Assembly (NCBI RefSeq): GCF_003129925.1
Contig: NZ_QFFN01000001.1
Span: 186,001-250,000 of the forward strand
DNA: 64,000 nt
From: Bifidobacterium catulorum
GTDB lineage: Bacteria > Actinomycetota > Actinomycetes > Actinomycetales > Bifidobacteriaceae
Direction: 5' to 3'
Shown here piece after piece: positions 20,288 through 28,991 of the stretch. Both the position numbers and the translations under genes were made by a program. Position 1 is the stretch's first letter. Each line of letters opens with the position of its first letter. Under the pieces are notes generated by a model. The model was not told the origin of the DNA, ran no database searches, and worked only from the letters and a program-made list of their open reading frames with translations.

Positions 20288-20360
20288 GCGACGACGTTCG
20301 TGACGTCGTCGCACATATTGATTCGAGCCCCTTGGGTTCTGGAAGGAATCCGAGGGGCTC
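20288..20360 (+). terminator. Tandem hairpins between ackA and aroA
   Basis: First stem GCGACGACGT/ACGTCGTCGC (20288-20312); second stem GAGCCCCTTGG/CCGAGGGGCTC (20325-20360, one U-G pair). They lie between convergent ackA and aroA and could act on both strands. T-runs are weak. Confidence 0.65.
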
Positions 20361-20381
20361 GGTCGTTAATACGACTGCATG

Positions 20382-21722
20382 TCATCGATGACGTGCAACG
20401 CCGATCATCGACGTCCACAATCCGACGAAGTCGGGAATGGTCTTGCGCGTGGTCTCCACGTTCACCACGTCGATGCCGTCGATGCGCAATCCCAGCATCG
20501 CGGCGAACGTGGCCATGCGATGGTCGGCATACGTCTCCATCACGGCACCGTGCATGCGTTCCACATCGACCGGATGGATGGCGATGCCGTCGGCGAGCTC
20601 CTCCGCCGCTCCCCCGATGCGCCGAATCTCGGTGACGAGCGCTTCAAGACGGTTCGTCTCATGACCGCGCAGATGGCCGATGCCCGTCAGCGAGGTAGGA
20701 CCATCGGCGAACACCAGCAGAGCGGCCAACGAGGGGGCGATCTCCCCGGCTGCGGACATGTCGAAATCCCCGAGGCCATGAATCGTCCCGTCGGACGTCA
20801 CCGCGAGGGTGCGCGCCCCGTCCACGGTCTCCGTCACGGTGACGGTGGCGCCCATGCGTTCCAGATATTCAGGGAGCAGTCCGCCCGGCTGCGTCGTCCT
20901 CGCCGGCCAGTTCGGCACACGGACCGTTCCCCCGGCGATGAGCGCCGCCCCGAGGAACGGGGCCGCGTTGGAGAGGTCCGGTTCGACGGCCACGCGTTCG
21001 GGCAGCTGCACCGAACCGTGCCGGACCGTCCACGTGTGCGCGTCCATGCGCACGGCCACGCCGGCCGCTTCCAGATCGGCCATGGTCATGCGGATATGCG
21101 GCAGGCTGGGCAGGTGGTCGCCGGTATGGGTGAGCTTCAGCCCGTTTTCGAGTTTGGGCGCGGCAAGCAGCAGACCGGAGATGAACTGGCTAGACGACGA
21201 CGAATCGATGGACACATCGCCTCCGACCGCCCGGGATGGTGGGGTGAGCGTGAACGGAAGCCGGCCCTTCTCGCCTTCGTAGTCGATGCGGGCGCCGAGC
21301 TGTTCGAGCCCGTCGAGAATCGGCCCCATGGGGCGGTGGTATGCCTGTTCGTCCCCGTCGAAACGGACCGGCCCGTCCGCGTACAACGCCAGGGCGGGGA
21401 CGAATCGCATCACCGTGCCGGCCAGTCCGCAGAACACGGAGGAACGCCCCGTGAACACACCGTTCTTCGGGGGTGCGACCACCACGGTGGTCCCGTCGTC
21501 GGGGTCGGGCGTGCAGGATACGCCGAGGGATTCCAATGCGCCCATCATGAGCTCGGTGTCCCGCGAGCGGAGCAGTCCGACGAGCGTGACGGGCCGTGTC
21601 CCCATGGCGGCAAGGATCAGATAGCGGTTGGACAGCGATTTGCTGCCCGGTATGGTTACGGTGGCGTTCAGCGGTTCGGCGGCGAACGGCGCACGCCATG
21701 GCGATGGTTTCGTTTCGGTCAT
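20382..21722 (-). CDS. aroA: 3-phosphoshikimate 1-carboxyvinyltransferase (EPSP synthase)
   Basis: Sixth step of the shikimate pathway, joining shikimate-3-P and PEP. The 446-residue protein has two inside-out domains. Family signatures are present: TIPGSKSLSNRYLILAAMG near the start, GLAGTVMRFVPALAL, and YADHRMATFAAMLGLR with conserved Asp and Arg. ATG 21722 is chosen because homologues start close to the TIPGSKS motif; the frame runs 34 codons further upstream, through the neighbouring terminator, which cannot be coding. No clear ribosome-binding site precedes this ATG, so a leaderless message is possible. The gene stands alone. Confidence 0.92.
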   Translation of the reverse strand: MTETKPSPWRAPFAAEPLNATVTIPGSKSLSNRYLILAAMGTRPVTLVGLLRSRDTELMMGALESLGVSCTPDPDDGTTVVVAPPKNGVFTGRSSVFCGLAGTVMRFVPALALYADGPVRFDGDEQAYHRPMGPILDGLEQLGARIDYEGEKGRLPFTLTPPSRAVGGDVSIDSSSSSQFISGLLLAAPKLENGLKLTHTGDHLPSLPHIRMTMADLEAAGVAVRMDAHTWTVRHGSVQLPERVAVEPDLSNAAPFLGAALIAGGTVRVPNWPARTTQPGGLLPEYLERMGATVTVTETVDGARTLAVTSDGTIHGLGDFDMSAAGEIAPSLAALLVFADGPTSLTGIGHLRGHETNRLEALVTEIRRIGGAAEELADGIAIHPVDVERMHGAVMETYADHRMATFAAMLGLRIDGIDVVNVETTRKTIPDFVGLWTSMIGVARHR

Positions 21723-21803
21723 ATAGCCATGGTATCCGTTCCCCGGCGTGCCGACGCCCCTGTGTCCGAGTCGGAGGACTTTCCGGATGGATCGCATGGG
21801 AAA

Positions 21804-21842
21804 AAGCGGCCCCGAATCGTTCATATACGATCCGGGGCCGCT
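21804..21842 (-). terminator. Rho-independent terminator of the proline-rich membrane protein gene
   Basis: AAGCGGCCCCG(G/A)ATCGT pairs with ACGAT(T/C)CGGGGCCGCTT around a 6-base loop. On the minus strand it is followed by TTTTTCCC. Confidence 0.85.
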
Positions 21843-21907
21843 TGATTGATTGGCCGTGGCGTCGGGAAGCCGCTAGGGCCTTGCTCTTCCGTCACAGTCG
21901 TCGTCAA

Positions 21908-23191
21908 TCACAAGGCGTCCTGGAAGCCGTCCTGAAGCGCATCCTTCAGCGCGTTGTACTGCTCGTCGGAGTAGGCCTTGTCCTGCTCGTCCTTCAGCGC
22001 GTCGGAGAAATCGGTGGTGATGTCGGAGGTGCTGAGGGTGTCGTTGAACTCCTCGGACAGCTTCTTGTATTTCTCGTAGGCGGGCGAACCGTACTGTATC
22101 TTGGTGGGGTTGCCGAGCGCACCGAGCTGCTTCACGACCTCCCCGGTCTTGTTCATGTTCTCCTTCATGTCGGTGGCGTATTTCGCCACCGCCTTGTCGG
22201 GCACCTGGCTCAGCGTGTCGAGCTTGGCGGTGCAGGAGGTGATGAACTTCGTGTAGTTCGTCACGAAGGAAGCGGAGTACGGTCCGTCGTCGGGGCGGTC
22301 CCCGCACACCTGCGTGGTATCGGACAGCGTCTTGCCGGATTCCGCGAGGTTGGTGGCGTAGGTGGCGTAGGCGTCCGCCTGCTTGACGTAGGCGTCGTAC
22401 TTCTCCTTGACCTTGGCGTCGTTCATGGACTTGTCGTCCTTGACGGAGTCCACCTCGTCCCGGTATTCCTTGAGCTTGGCCTTGACCTTGGCGACGTCGT
22501 CGTCATCGAAGGTGCTTCCCCCCTTGTAGGTGGCGGAGTACACCTGGGTGAGCTTCGACTGCACGTCTCCCTGCTTCGTCTGGAAGTTGTAGACCTTCGT
22601 CAGCGTGCTGTTGTAGTCCTGCGCCTCCGGCTTGCCGCCCCTGAGCACGAAGAACGCGACCAACGCGATGATGACGACGAGGACGATGACCCCGCCGCCG
22701 ATGCCGAGGCCTATGAACAGCTTGCGGTTGCCGCCCGCCTTGCCCTTCGCGTTGTTCTCCTGCACGGGCTGGCCATATCCGCCGCCGTATGGCGGTTGCG
22801 GACCGGACGCCGGACGTCCGCCGGCATAGGGGGGAACGGGGCCGTTCGGGCCCTTCGGGCCGTTGCCTCCATTGGCCGGATATCCCTGCGGGGGCACGTT
22901 GGGCGCATCGGGACGCTGTGCGGGATTCCCGTACTGCGGCAGCACGGCACGCCCTGAAGGCGCGTAGTGAGGCGCCTGGGGATTGAATGCGGGTGCGCCG
23001 CCCTGCGACGGCTGGCGGTATCCCTGCGGGGGCAGCTGCCGCGCATGCTGCTGAGGACCTCCATCGGGCGTCGTGCCATAGGGAGGCGCGGGATTTGCGG
23101 CATCATGCCGGGCGGCGGCGTTCTCCGGCACCGTCCCGGCGTTCCCGCCGTCCTGCTCCCCGTTCGCGTTGGCCTTGTCTTCATCCGCCAT
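21908..23191 (-). CDS. Proline-rich, single-pass membrane protein of unknown function
   Basis: A 427-residue protein that I do not recognise by function. Residues 1 to about 155 are rich in Pro, Gly, Gln and Asn with repeated PPQGY and PPY units and are likely cytoplasmic and disordered. One membrane segment follows at about residues 160-185 (LFIGLGIGGGVIVLVVIIALVAF is the core). The remaining 240 residues are Lys/Asp-rich and helical, with a coiled-coil-like KVKAKLKEYRDEVDSVK stretch, presumably outside the cell. The ATG at 23191 follows AAGGAG. It has its own terminator and no operon partner. Such proteins recur in bifidobacteria; an envelope role is only a guess. Confidence 0.75.
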   Translation of the reverse strand: MADEDKANANGEQDGGNAGTVPENAAARHDAANPAPPYGTTPDGGPQQHARQLPPQGYRQPSQGGAPAFNPQAPHYAPSGRAVLPQYGNPAQRPDAPNVPPQGYPANGGNGPKGPNGPVPPYAGGRPASGPQPPYGGGYGQPVQENNAKGKAGGNRKLFIGLGIGGGVIVLVVIIALVAFFVLRGGKPEAQDYNSTLTKVYNFQTKQGDVQSKLTQVYSATYKGGSTFDDDDVAKVKAKLKEYRDEVDSVKDDKSMNDAKVKEKYDAYVKQADAYATYATNLAESGKTLSDTTQVCGDRPDDGPYSASFVTNYTKFITSCTAKLDTLSQVPDKAVAKYATDMKENMNKTGEVVKQLGALGNPTKIQYGSPAYEKYKKLSEEFNDTLSTSDITTDFSDALKDEQDKAYSDEQYNALKDALQDGFQDAL

Positions 23192-23352
23192 GGGCAAACT
23201 CCTTCGTCTCTGGTGTTGTAAGGCCAGTCTATACCGGGGGGACACTCCATCCGGCGATATCCACGGCGCAAAACCCTATATCCGTCAGTGATTCACCATA
23301 GATTAACCGTTGTATCACCGATTATGGGCATGGACGATGCGATACTGGAGGT

Positions 23353-25491
23353 ATGCAGATCAGACCAGGCTCAATGTACCCGTTGGGAGCCCGCTACGAC
23401 GGCGCAGGGGTCAATTTCGCCCTGTTCTCGGAAGCGGCCGAAAAAGTGGAGCTTTGCCTTTTCGATGCGGACGACAACGAAACCCGCATCGAGATGACCG
23501 AGCAGAACTCATACGTATGGCATAACTACATTCCGGGCCTGCAGCCCGGGCAGCGGTACGGATACCGCGTCTACGGTCCGTTCGATCCGCCGAACGGACA
23601 CCGCTGCAACCCCTCGAAGCTCCTGCTCGACCCGTACGCGCAGGCCATACAGGGCCACACGGACGGCGACGAAAGCCTCTACTCCTACAAGTTCAGCAAC
23701 CCCGACAACGAATACGACCTCAACACGATGGATTCGGCGGCCCACACCATGAAGTCGGTCGTCGTCAACCCGTTCTTCGACTGGGGCAACGACAAGCATC
23801 CCCGCATCCCCTACCACGACTCGGTGATCTACGAGGCGCATGTGCGCGGCATGACCAACCTGCGCAAGGACGTGCCGGCCGAGATCAGGGGCACCTACGC
23901 CGGTCTCGCCTACCCCACCGTCGTGAACTATCTCAAGGAGCTCGGCGTCACCGCGCTGGAGCTCATGCCGATCCACCAGTTCGTCAACGACTCCTTCCTC
24001 ACCGAAAAGGGCCTGAGCAACTACTGGGGCTACAACACCATCGGATTCTTCGCCCCGCACAACGCCTACTCCAGCTCCGGCGAATACGGCGAGCAGGTCA
24101 ACGAGTTCAAGTCGATGGTCAAGGCGTACCACGAGGCCGGCATCGAGATCATCCTCGACGTAGTGTACAACCACACCGCCGAGGGCAACCACCGCGGCCC
24201 CACCCTGAGCTTCCGCGGCATCGACAACCGCAACTACTATCGTCTGGTCGGCGGCGACTTCGCCCACTACTTCGACACCACCGGCACCGGAAACTCCCTG
24301 CTGATGCGCTCGCCCCACGCCCTGCAGCTCATCACCGACTCGCTGCGGTACTGGGTGACCGAGATGCACGTTGACGGCTTCCGTTTCGATCTGGCGGCCA
24401 CGCTCGCCCGGCAGTTCCAGGAGGTCGACAAGCTCTCTGCGTTCTTCGACATCGTGGAGCAGGATCCCGTGCTCTCCCACATCAAGCTCATCGCCGAACC
24501 ATGGGACCTCGGCTCCGGCGGATACCAAGTGGGCGGCTTCCCGTCCAGCTGGTCCGAATGGAACGGCCGATACCGCGACTGCGTACGAGACTTCTGGCGC
24601 TCGCAGCCGTCCACGTTGCCCGAGTTCGCGAGCCGTCTCATGGGCAGCTCGGACCTGTATCAGGCCAACGGCCGCCGACCGGTCGCCTCGGTGAACTTCA
24701 TCACCGCCCACGACGGGTTCACGCTCAACGATCTGGTCACCTACAACGACAAGCACAACGAGGCGAACGGCGAGGACAACCGCGACGGCGAATCGCACAA
24801 CCGTTCCTGGAACTGCGGCGTGGAGGGCCCCACCGACATCCGGGACGTCAACTGCCTGCGCCAGCGTCAGCGCCGCAACTTCATCGCCTCGCTCATGGTG
24901 AGCCAAGGCATCCCGATGATCTGCGGCGGCGACGAGGTGGGACGCACCCAGCAGGGCAACAACAACGCCTATTGCCAGGACAACGAGATCTCGTGGACCG
25001 ATTGGGAGCTCGACCAGGACCGCCGCGACCTGCTCGAATTCACCAAGAAGCTCATCCATCTGCGTCTCAGCCATCCGGTGCTGCACCGCCGCCGCTTCTT
25101 CACGGGGCGTGCCGCCGGCGACATGTCCGACCGCATCCCGCAGGCGGAATGGTTCGACCACACCGGCGAGATCATGGACCGCGAGGATTGGAGCAACACG
25201 CATGCGTTGTCGGTGATGGTGTTCCTCAACGGCAAGGACATCCCGGAGACCGACTGGTACGGCTCCCCCATGACCGACAACAGCTTCCTGCTCATCTTCA
25301 ACGCGCATTACGAACCGATCGTGTTCAAGCTGCCGGACGAGAAGTACGGCTCCACGTGGACGCTGGTGGTGGATACGTTCAGTCCGAAGGGCCCGGAGCT
25401 CACCTATGAGGCGGGGTTCGTCATCACCGCGCAGCCGAGGAGCTTCCTGCTGCTCATGAGCGCCAAACGCTCCCGCCGCGTCATGGAGTAA
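23353..25491 (+). CDS. glgX: Glycogen debranching enzyme (GlgX/isoamylase type)
   Basis: GH13 enzyme that hydrolyses alpha-1,6 branches of glycogen or related glucans. The 712-residue protein has an N-terminal CBM48-like domain (about 1-110: YPLGARYDGAGVNFALFSE) and a TIM-barrel with the four conserved regions: DVVYNHTAEG, DGFRFDLAAT (nucleophile Asp), LIAEPWDLG (acid Glu) and NFITAHDGFT (Asp). A C-terminal beta domain ends in MSAKRSRR. GGAGG lies only one base before the ATG at 23353; no better start is visible. With glgB 26 kb away it serves glycogen turnover. Confidence 0.93.
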   Translation: MQIRPGSMYPLGARYDGAGVNFALFSEAAEKVELCLFDADDNETRIEMTEQNSYVWHNYIPGLQPGQRYGYRVYGPFDPPNGHRCNPSKLLLDPYAQAIQGHTDGDESLYSYKFSNPDNEYDLNTMDSAAHTMKSVVVNPFFDWGNDKHPRIPYHDSVIYEAHVRGMTNLRKDVPAEIRGTYAGLAYPTVVNYLKELGVTALELMPIHQFVNDSFLTEKGLSNYWGYNTIGFFAPHNAYSSSGEYGEQVNEFKSMVKAYHEAGIEIILDVVYNHTAEGNHRGPTLSFRGIDNRNYYRLVGGDFAHYFDTTGTGNSLLMRSPHALQLITDSLRYWVTEMHVDGFRFDLAATLARQFQEVDKLSAFFDIVEQDPVLSHIKLIAEPWDLGSGGYQVGGFPSSWSEWNGRYRDCVRDFWRSQPSTLPEFASRLMGSSDLYQANGRRPVASVNFITAHDGFTLNDLVTYNDKHNEANGEDNRDGESHNRSWNCGVEGPTDIRDVNCLRQRQRRNFIASLMVSQGIPMICGGDEVGRTQQGNNNAYCQDNEISWTDWELDQDRRDLLEFTKKLIHLRLSHPVLHRRRFFTGRAAGDMSDRIPQAEWFDHTGEIMDREDWSNTHALSVMVFLNGKDIPETDWYGSPMTDNSFLLIFNAHYEPIVFKLPDEKYGSTWTLVVDTFSPKGPELTYEAGFVITAQPRSFLLLMSAKRSRRVME

Positions 25492-25549
25492 TGGGAGGCG
25501 GACGTATCTCCCCGTGATAAACGCCCTGACCGGTCGCTGAGTGAAACCG

Positions 25550-25607
25550 AACCGCACCCCAATTGTTGGACTGGAGTAATTCGTGTCCGATGATTGGAGG
25601 TGCGGTT
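25550..25607. repeat. Imperfect 58-bp inverted repeat after glgX
   Basis: Outer 9-bp arms AACCGCACC/GGTGCGGTT are perfect and the complementarity continues inward with mismatches (CAAT..GGAC with GTCC..ATTG). It could be a glgX terminator or the end of a lost mobile element. No T-run clearly follows on the plus strand beyond GGTTTTC. Confidence 0.55.
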
Positions 25608-25761
25608 TTCCATGTCAAGGGAACGTAGTTGACGGTCGGGATGCAGCTGCGCGAACTGCCTGATCAGTTCATAACCGGCCATGTCACGCCCCCGGTCGAT
25701 GATCTTTTTCCACTCGTGGACGGTATTCCGACGTCACATGCCAGTACAGCTGGTCGTGCGA

Positions 25762-26022
25762 TCAGGTACGGGTCAGCGCCAGTTGCAGCTCGTCGCGTTC
25801 GATGCGGTAGATGAGCAGCCAGTCTGACTCGATGTGGATCTCCCGATACCCTTTCCAGTTGTTGACCAGCGCGTAATCGCGATATTTGGTCGGCAGCAGA
25901 TCGCGATCTTCTGCCATCAACGCTTCCACGGCGCGCCGCAGCTTGTCCGGGTCGTAATGCTTCTTCAGCAGTCCTTTGAAGTCCTTCTTGAACTGCGTGG
26001 TGCGGAAGACGGATCTAAGCAT
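25762..26022 (-). pseudogene. YafQ/RelE-type mRNA interferase toxin, truncated by a stop codon
   Basis: An 86-codon frame matching YafQ-like toxins: FRTTQFKKDFK at the start and NNWKGYREIHIESDWLLIYRI in the second half. It ends at Arg-Thr-TGA. The bases after TGA keep reading in frame as SHDQLYW. In family members the same place reads Arg-Thr-Gly-Ser/Thr-His followed by a hydrophobic tail and contains the catalytic His, so the stop looks like a GGA to TGA change. The toxin is probably inactive. Its start overlaps the antitoxin end by 8 bases, the normal arrangement for such pairs. Confidence 0.75.
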
Positions 26023-26275
26023 CCATCAGGTCCGTCATCAGATCGTCCACAGACGGGAACGCGGCACCCTCCCGGGTGTCTGCCTGGCGGCGGGCCTCCA
26101 TGTTCAGCGGATTCTCCCTCGTGGCGCGGAACGGCATGCCGTTGTCGGTCAGGGACTGGCGCAGGAACATGTTCAATGCGGTCGACAGGTCCAGTCCCAT
26201 CGACTCGTACAGTTCCTTCGCCTGCCGCTTGACCTGCGGATCCGTGCGGAAACTGATTGTTACGGTATCGGCCAT
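26015..26275 (-). CDS. RelB/DinJ-family antitoxin
   Basis: An 86-residue antitoxin that should bind the YafQ-like toxin and the shared promoter. The N-terminal ribbon-helix-helix region (about 1-45) reads TVTISFRTDPQVKRQAKELY then LDLSTALNMFLRQS. The C-terminal half is the flexible toxin-binding tail ending DDLMTDLMDA. The ATG at 26275 has GAGGAG just upstream; a longer frame is not supported. Its end overlaps the toxin start by 8 bases. With the toxin truncated, it may remain only as a regulator or antidote to related toxins. Confidence 0.85.
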   Translation of the reverse strand: MADTVTISFRTDPQVKRQAKELYESMGLDLSTALNMFLRQSLTDNGMPFRATRENPLNMEARRQADTREGAAFPSVDDLMTDLMDA

Positions 26276-26381
26276 CGAAACTCCTCGCCAGAGTAATGCT
26301 AATGTATGAACAGTGCAACACAATGGGGGATGCAAGTTACGTTGTGGGCCGGCTTTGAGGACTCGCGGAGGCCACGGTACC

Positions 26382-26418
26382 GGCGAATGCCCCAGAACGT
26401 CACTCATGCCGAAACATC
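26382..26418 (+). repeat. Direct repeat copy 1 (37 bp)
   Basis: GGCGAATGCCCC then AGAACGTCACTCATGC and CGAAACATC. It matches 29816-29851 except for one substitution (A/G) and one extra C. The two copies are about 3.4 kb apart and bracket the island's nucleotidyltransferase, kinase and DUF3800 genes. Confidence 0.7.
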
Positions 26419-26520
26419 CCCCGAGGATTCTCCTTTCCTGCACGCCCATACGGACCAACAAAACGTCACCACCCCCTTGTGTCGTCATCTGGTGACGGTA
26501 ACCGGGCCTCCTGCGACACG

Positions 26521-26537
26521 CCGGTAGAAACTACCGG
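26521..26537. promoter_or_regulatory. Small dyad before the MerR-like ORF
   Basis: CCGGTAG-AAA-CTACCGG, perfect 7-bp arms, 42 bases upstream of the start at 26580. MerR regulators bind such dyads in their own promoters; the link here is inference. Confidence 0.35.
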
Positions 26538-26579
26538 TAAGAGCTGCCGGATAATGAAGGAACGTAAGGAGGAGCGTCA

Positions 26580-26771
26580 ATGTACACGATGGAACAGGCC
26601 TGCGAAACGATCGGGCTCAAGTTCTACGGCAACGTCCTGTCCGGCGCGACCCCATATGTGAGTGTGCTTATCCCGTCCGCCGCGCTCGCGGAAGACGGAT
26701 CGGCCGAACATGCTCCAGTCTCAGCAGTAAGCGAAGCCGACGATGACACTGCTTTCGAGACGATTTCCTAA
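26580..26771 (+). pseudogene. Possible MerR-family N-terminal remnant
   Basis: A 63-codon frame with a very good AAGGAGGAG site. It begins MYTMEQACETIGLKFYGN, which resembles the first helix-turn-helix of MerR regulators (MYTM-QAC..TG....LKFYCN), but about six residues of the usual spacing are missing and everything after residue 18 is unlike MerR. The end overlaps the nucleotidyltransferase start by 29 bases, so it may now act as a translated leader. It could also be an unrelated small protein; confidence is low. Confidence 0.4.
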
Positions 26772-27321
26772 GTCCGAGGCGGAGATCGGGCGACTCGTCG
26801 CCGCTGATGACTGGATGATGCAGGTGCTCGCGGCGGCGAAGTCGATGGGCCTTCCCGACTGGTGGATCGGTGCGGGCTTTCTGCGCAATCGTGTTTGGGA
26901 TGCCCTGGAGGGCAATGAACCGGTCCGACCCCGCGATGTTGACCTGGTGTATTTCCGGTCTTCTGATACCGCGCCTGAAACGGACTGGACCTTAAGCGAC
27001 CATGCGAACGTACGTTTCCCGTTCGCGCGCTGGGAGATTCGTAACCAAGCCCGCATGCATGTCAAGGACGGCGCGGTCCCATTCCACTCCGCGGCTGAAG
27101 GCATCGCCCACTGGACCGAAACCGCCACCGCTGTGGCGGTCAGACTCGACGAGAACGGCAAGCTGTCGTTCCTCTACAGCTACGGCTCCGCCGACCTGCT
27201 CAATCTGATAGTCCGCCCGGTGACGGTCGACGGGACAACCGTGCCGCGCGATCTGGTCGAACGCCGCATCCGCGACAAACGATGGCTGGAGCGCTGGCCC
27301 GATCTGACCGTCCGCCTGTGA
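26743..27321 (+). CDS. Nucleotidyltransferase family protein (NTP_transf_6-like)
   Basis: A 192-residue protein of the COG3575/DUF925 nucleotidyltransferase-like family. Seen in the sequence: the GAGFLRNRVWDAL segment and the acidic pair in RPRDVDLVYF, then HANVRFPFARWEIRNQARMH and the C-terminal DLLNLIVRP, FVERRI-like and KRWLERWPDL region. Biochemical function is not established for this family. The start overlaps the preceding small frame and has no strong site of its own, suggesting translational coupling. It lies in the accessory island between the 36-37-bp direct repeats. Base composition is still GC-rich here, unlike the kinase that follows. Confidence 0.78.
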   Translation: MTLLSRRFPKSEAEIGRLVAADDWMMQVLAAAKSMGLPDWWIGAGFLRNRVWDALEGNEPVRPRDVDLVYFRSSDTAPETDWTLSDHANVRFPFARWEIRNQARMHVKDGAVPFHSAAEGIAHWTETATAVAVRLDENGKLSFLYSYGSADLLNLIVRPVTVDGTTVPRDLVERRIRDKRWLERWPDLTVRL

Positions 27322-27440
27322 TATTGCCGGCACCAACAACGGCTTGTTGTACCCGCTTGGCGGATGGAATGTGCCTTTAGACTGGAATCAGCAAGCGCAC
27401 GATGAGGCGCACAACCCGTTTCCGATATCAGGAGGTAACG

Positions 27441-27463
27441 ATGGCATTCGACTATAAGAAAGT
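27441..27463 (+). pseudogene. Possible 5' remnant of a GyrI-like gene
   Basis: GGAGGTAACG is followed by an ATG reading MAFDYKK, which is how bifidobacterial GyrI-like small-molecule-binding proteins start as I recall. The frame closes at 27491 and composition turns AT-rich at about 27465. MerR and GyrI-like genes often travel together, so this may be the left half of a gene broken by the kinase insertion. Weak evidence: seven residues only. Confidence 0.25.
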
Positions 27464-27516
27464 ATCAACAGGTTTTTGCGTGACTACATGAGCAATATAA
27501 CAATGCCTTTGACTTT

Positions 27517-28551
27517 ATGAATTATAAGGCACCGCAAGGAATCGATGGACACTACAACGCCGAAGAAAGCCGCACACTCATTGGTGTCAATGAGGAATAC
27601 CTTACATTGGTTAGACTCGCGAATAGAGCGGGGGCTAAAATCCGAACGATGCCGGAATATCTGAGAGTGATTGATAGTTCCAAGAGTTGGCTTCAATCAT
27701 CTGGAGGCAGCTCAATCCCCAAAGGACTCACTCCCATTGATATTGAGAAATATGATTCGGTGTTTAAAGTTTAGGGCGCTGAAATAACGCGTAATGGAAC
27801 TAGGAACGCCGACCTTCAACTCGTTGGCGAGGGGGCATATGCCATTGTTCATAAATATATTGATCCGAACTATGGGGAGGTTTTTGCGCGAAAGAAGCTC
27901 AAGAAAAATACCAGCGATAAGGATCGGCAACGGTTCCATAGAGAGTTCGATCTCATGAAAAGCTTTGATTTTCCTTATATTCTAAAGGTTTATCAGTATG
28001 ATGAATCCAATAGTAGCTGCACAATGGAATTCTGTGAATGTAATCTAAAGGATTACATTGCTCGCAACAATACAAAACTCTCATTTGGTTTCCGTCTTAA
28101 GATTGCAATGGAATTTCTATATGGATTGAATTTTCTCCATAATAAAGGCATTTATCACCGTGATCTGAGCTATAAGAATGTGTTGCTGTATACATATAAA
28201 GATGGCGATGCCTTTGTGGTCAAGATTTCCGACTTCGGGCTAGCAAAAGAAAACAATTCTGATCTCACCAGTTCCGGATCTGTCATGAAGGGATCAATCG
28301 TGGATCCAGCGCTCGTTTCTTTCAAAGATTTTAGGGCAGTTAATGACATATATGCAATCGGCTTCATTCTCAGTTATATATTTACTGGAAAAGAAAGTCT
28401 GTTTGTTAATGGATCTCCGTTAATCTTGGTCATTCAAAAATGTTCAGACAATAACCCGATATCTCGATATCAAAGCGTAAAAGAAGTCATTGATGCGCTC
28501 AAGGCGTTGCCTAGCTCGCCTGATCCAAGACAAGAAAGCAAAGCTCGTTAG
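27517..28551 (+). pseudogene. Serine/threonine kinase-like gene split by an in-frame TAG
   Basis: One reading frame of about 345 codons is interrupted only by TAG at 27772-27774; it is open from 27484 after a TGA. Before the stop is an 85-residue domain of unknown type (MNYKAPQGIDG...). After it comes a eukaryotic-type kinase: glycine loop GEGAYAIV, Lys in FARKKLKK, HRDLSYKNVLL, DFGLAK and a helix-F-like DIYAIGF. No start codon lies between the TAG and the glycine loop; the first ATG (27955) would omit both loop and Lys. The gene is strikingly AT-rich (ATA, AAA, AAT codons), unlike its neighbours, indicating recent transfer. Intact expression is unlikely unless the stop is suppressed. Confidence 0.75.
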
Positions 28552-28647
28552 TACAAGCCTAGCTAGGGCGTGATGGAAGCGGAAAGTGATGTAGTTCATG
28601 TTCCAGTAACACGATTCTGACTATCGAAAAGCTATCCATCAAAAAGA

Positions 28648-28682
28648 AAGAGCCCTGCTTCCCTTGCGGGAGTAGGGCTCTT
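28648..28682 (-). terminator. Terminator attached to the tRNA remnant
   Basis: AAGAGCCCT(A)CTCCC-GCAA-GGGAAGCAGGGCTCTT on the minus strand, followed by TCTTTTT. It resembles the terminator after the intact tRNA-Pro at 29950-29982. Confidence 0.75.
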
Positions 28683-28686
28683 GTTG

Positions 28687-28733
28687 TCGGGCCGGCGGGA
28701 TTTAAACCTGCGACGTCCTGTACCATCAGGGGG
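28687..28733 (-). pseudogene. tRNA 3'-half remnant / candidate attachment site
   Basis: The minus strand carries GACGTCGCAGGTT, then TAAATCC and GCCCGA: a T-arm and acceptor 3' strand like those of tRNA-Pro at 29988, with several changes. The T-loop reads TTTAAAT instead of TTCAAAT, and the 5' half of a tRNA is absent. Such 3'-half copies are left when elements integrate into tRNA genes. Confidence 0.6.
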
Positions 28734-28991
28734 TTGTTTTGCAAAAATCAGCTGCTTTAGATGGGGTGAATATCGTTGGAATCAAGCCGTTTCTGAGATT
28801 TGGTGTTCTTTGCTGGAACCAGTGCGTTTGGCTAATCCTGACGGTCACTGTGACTGAAATGTTACTGGGATTGGCTGCTTGGGAAGGCGACACGCTCGGC
28901 GTGTCGTGAGTGGTTGGATTGCAGTCCAGCAAGAACTGTTTCGTCGGTAGTTACTGGATTCCCGGCAGAAAGACCATGCTTCTGGATTCCA

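Larger units (their letters stand above)
26276..26579. other. Intergenic region between the antitoxin and the MerR-like remnant
   Basis: About 300 bases without a supported gene. It holds one copy of a 37-bp direct repeat (26382-26418) and a small hairpin CCGGTAG-AAA-CTACCGG (26521-26537) just before the next ribosome-binding site, which could be an operator. Confidence 0.55.
28552..28991. other. 440-base region without a supported gene
   Basis: It contains a terminator plus tRNA 3'-half remnant (listed separately) and a perfect hairpin CGACACGC-TCG-GCGTGTCG at 28888-28906. The rest is low-complexity, intermediate-GC sequence with no convincing ORF. Confidence 0.55.

Noticed and set aside
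17149-20418. A 1089-codon open frame antisense to pta and ackA
   Set aside because: It crosses two genes and their terminator and has the same Gly/Val/Asp-rich composition produced by reading biased codons backwards.
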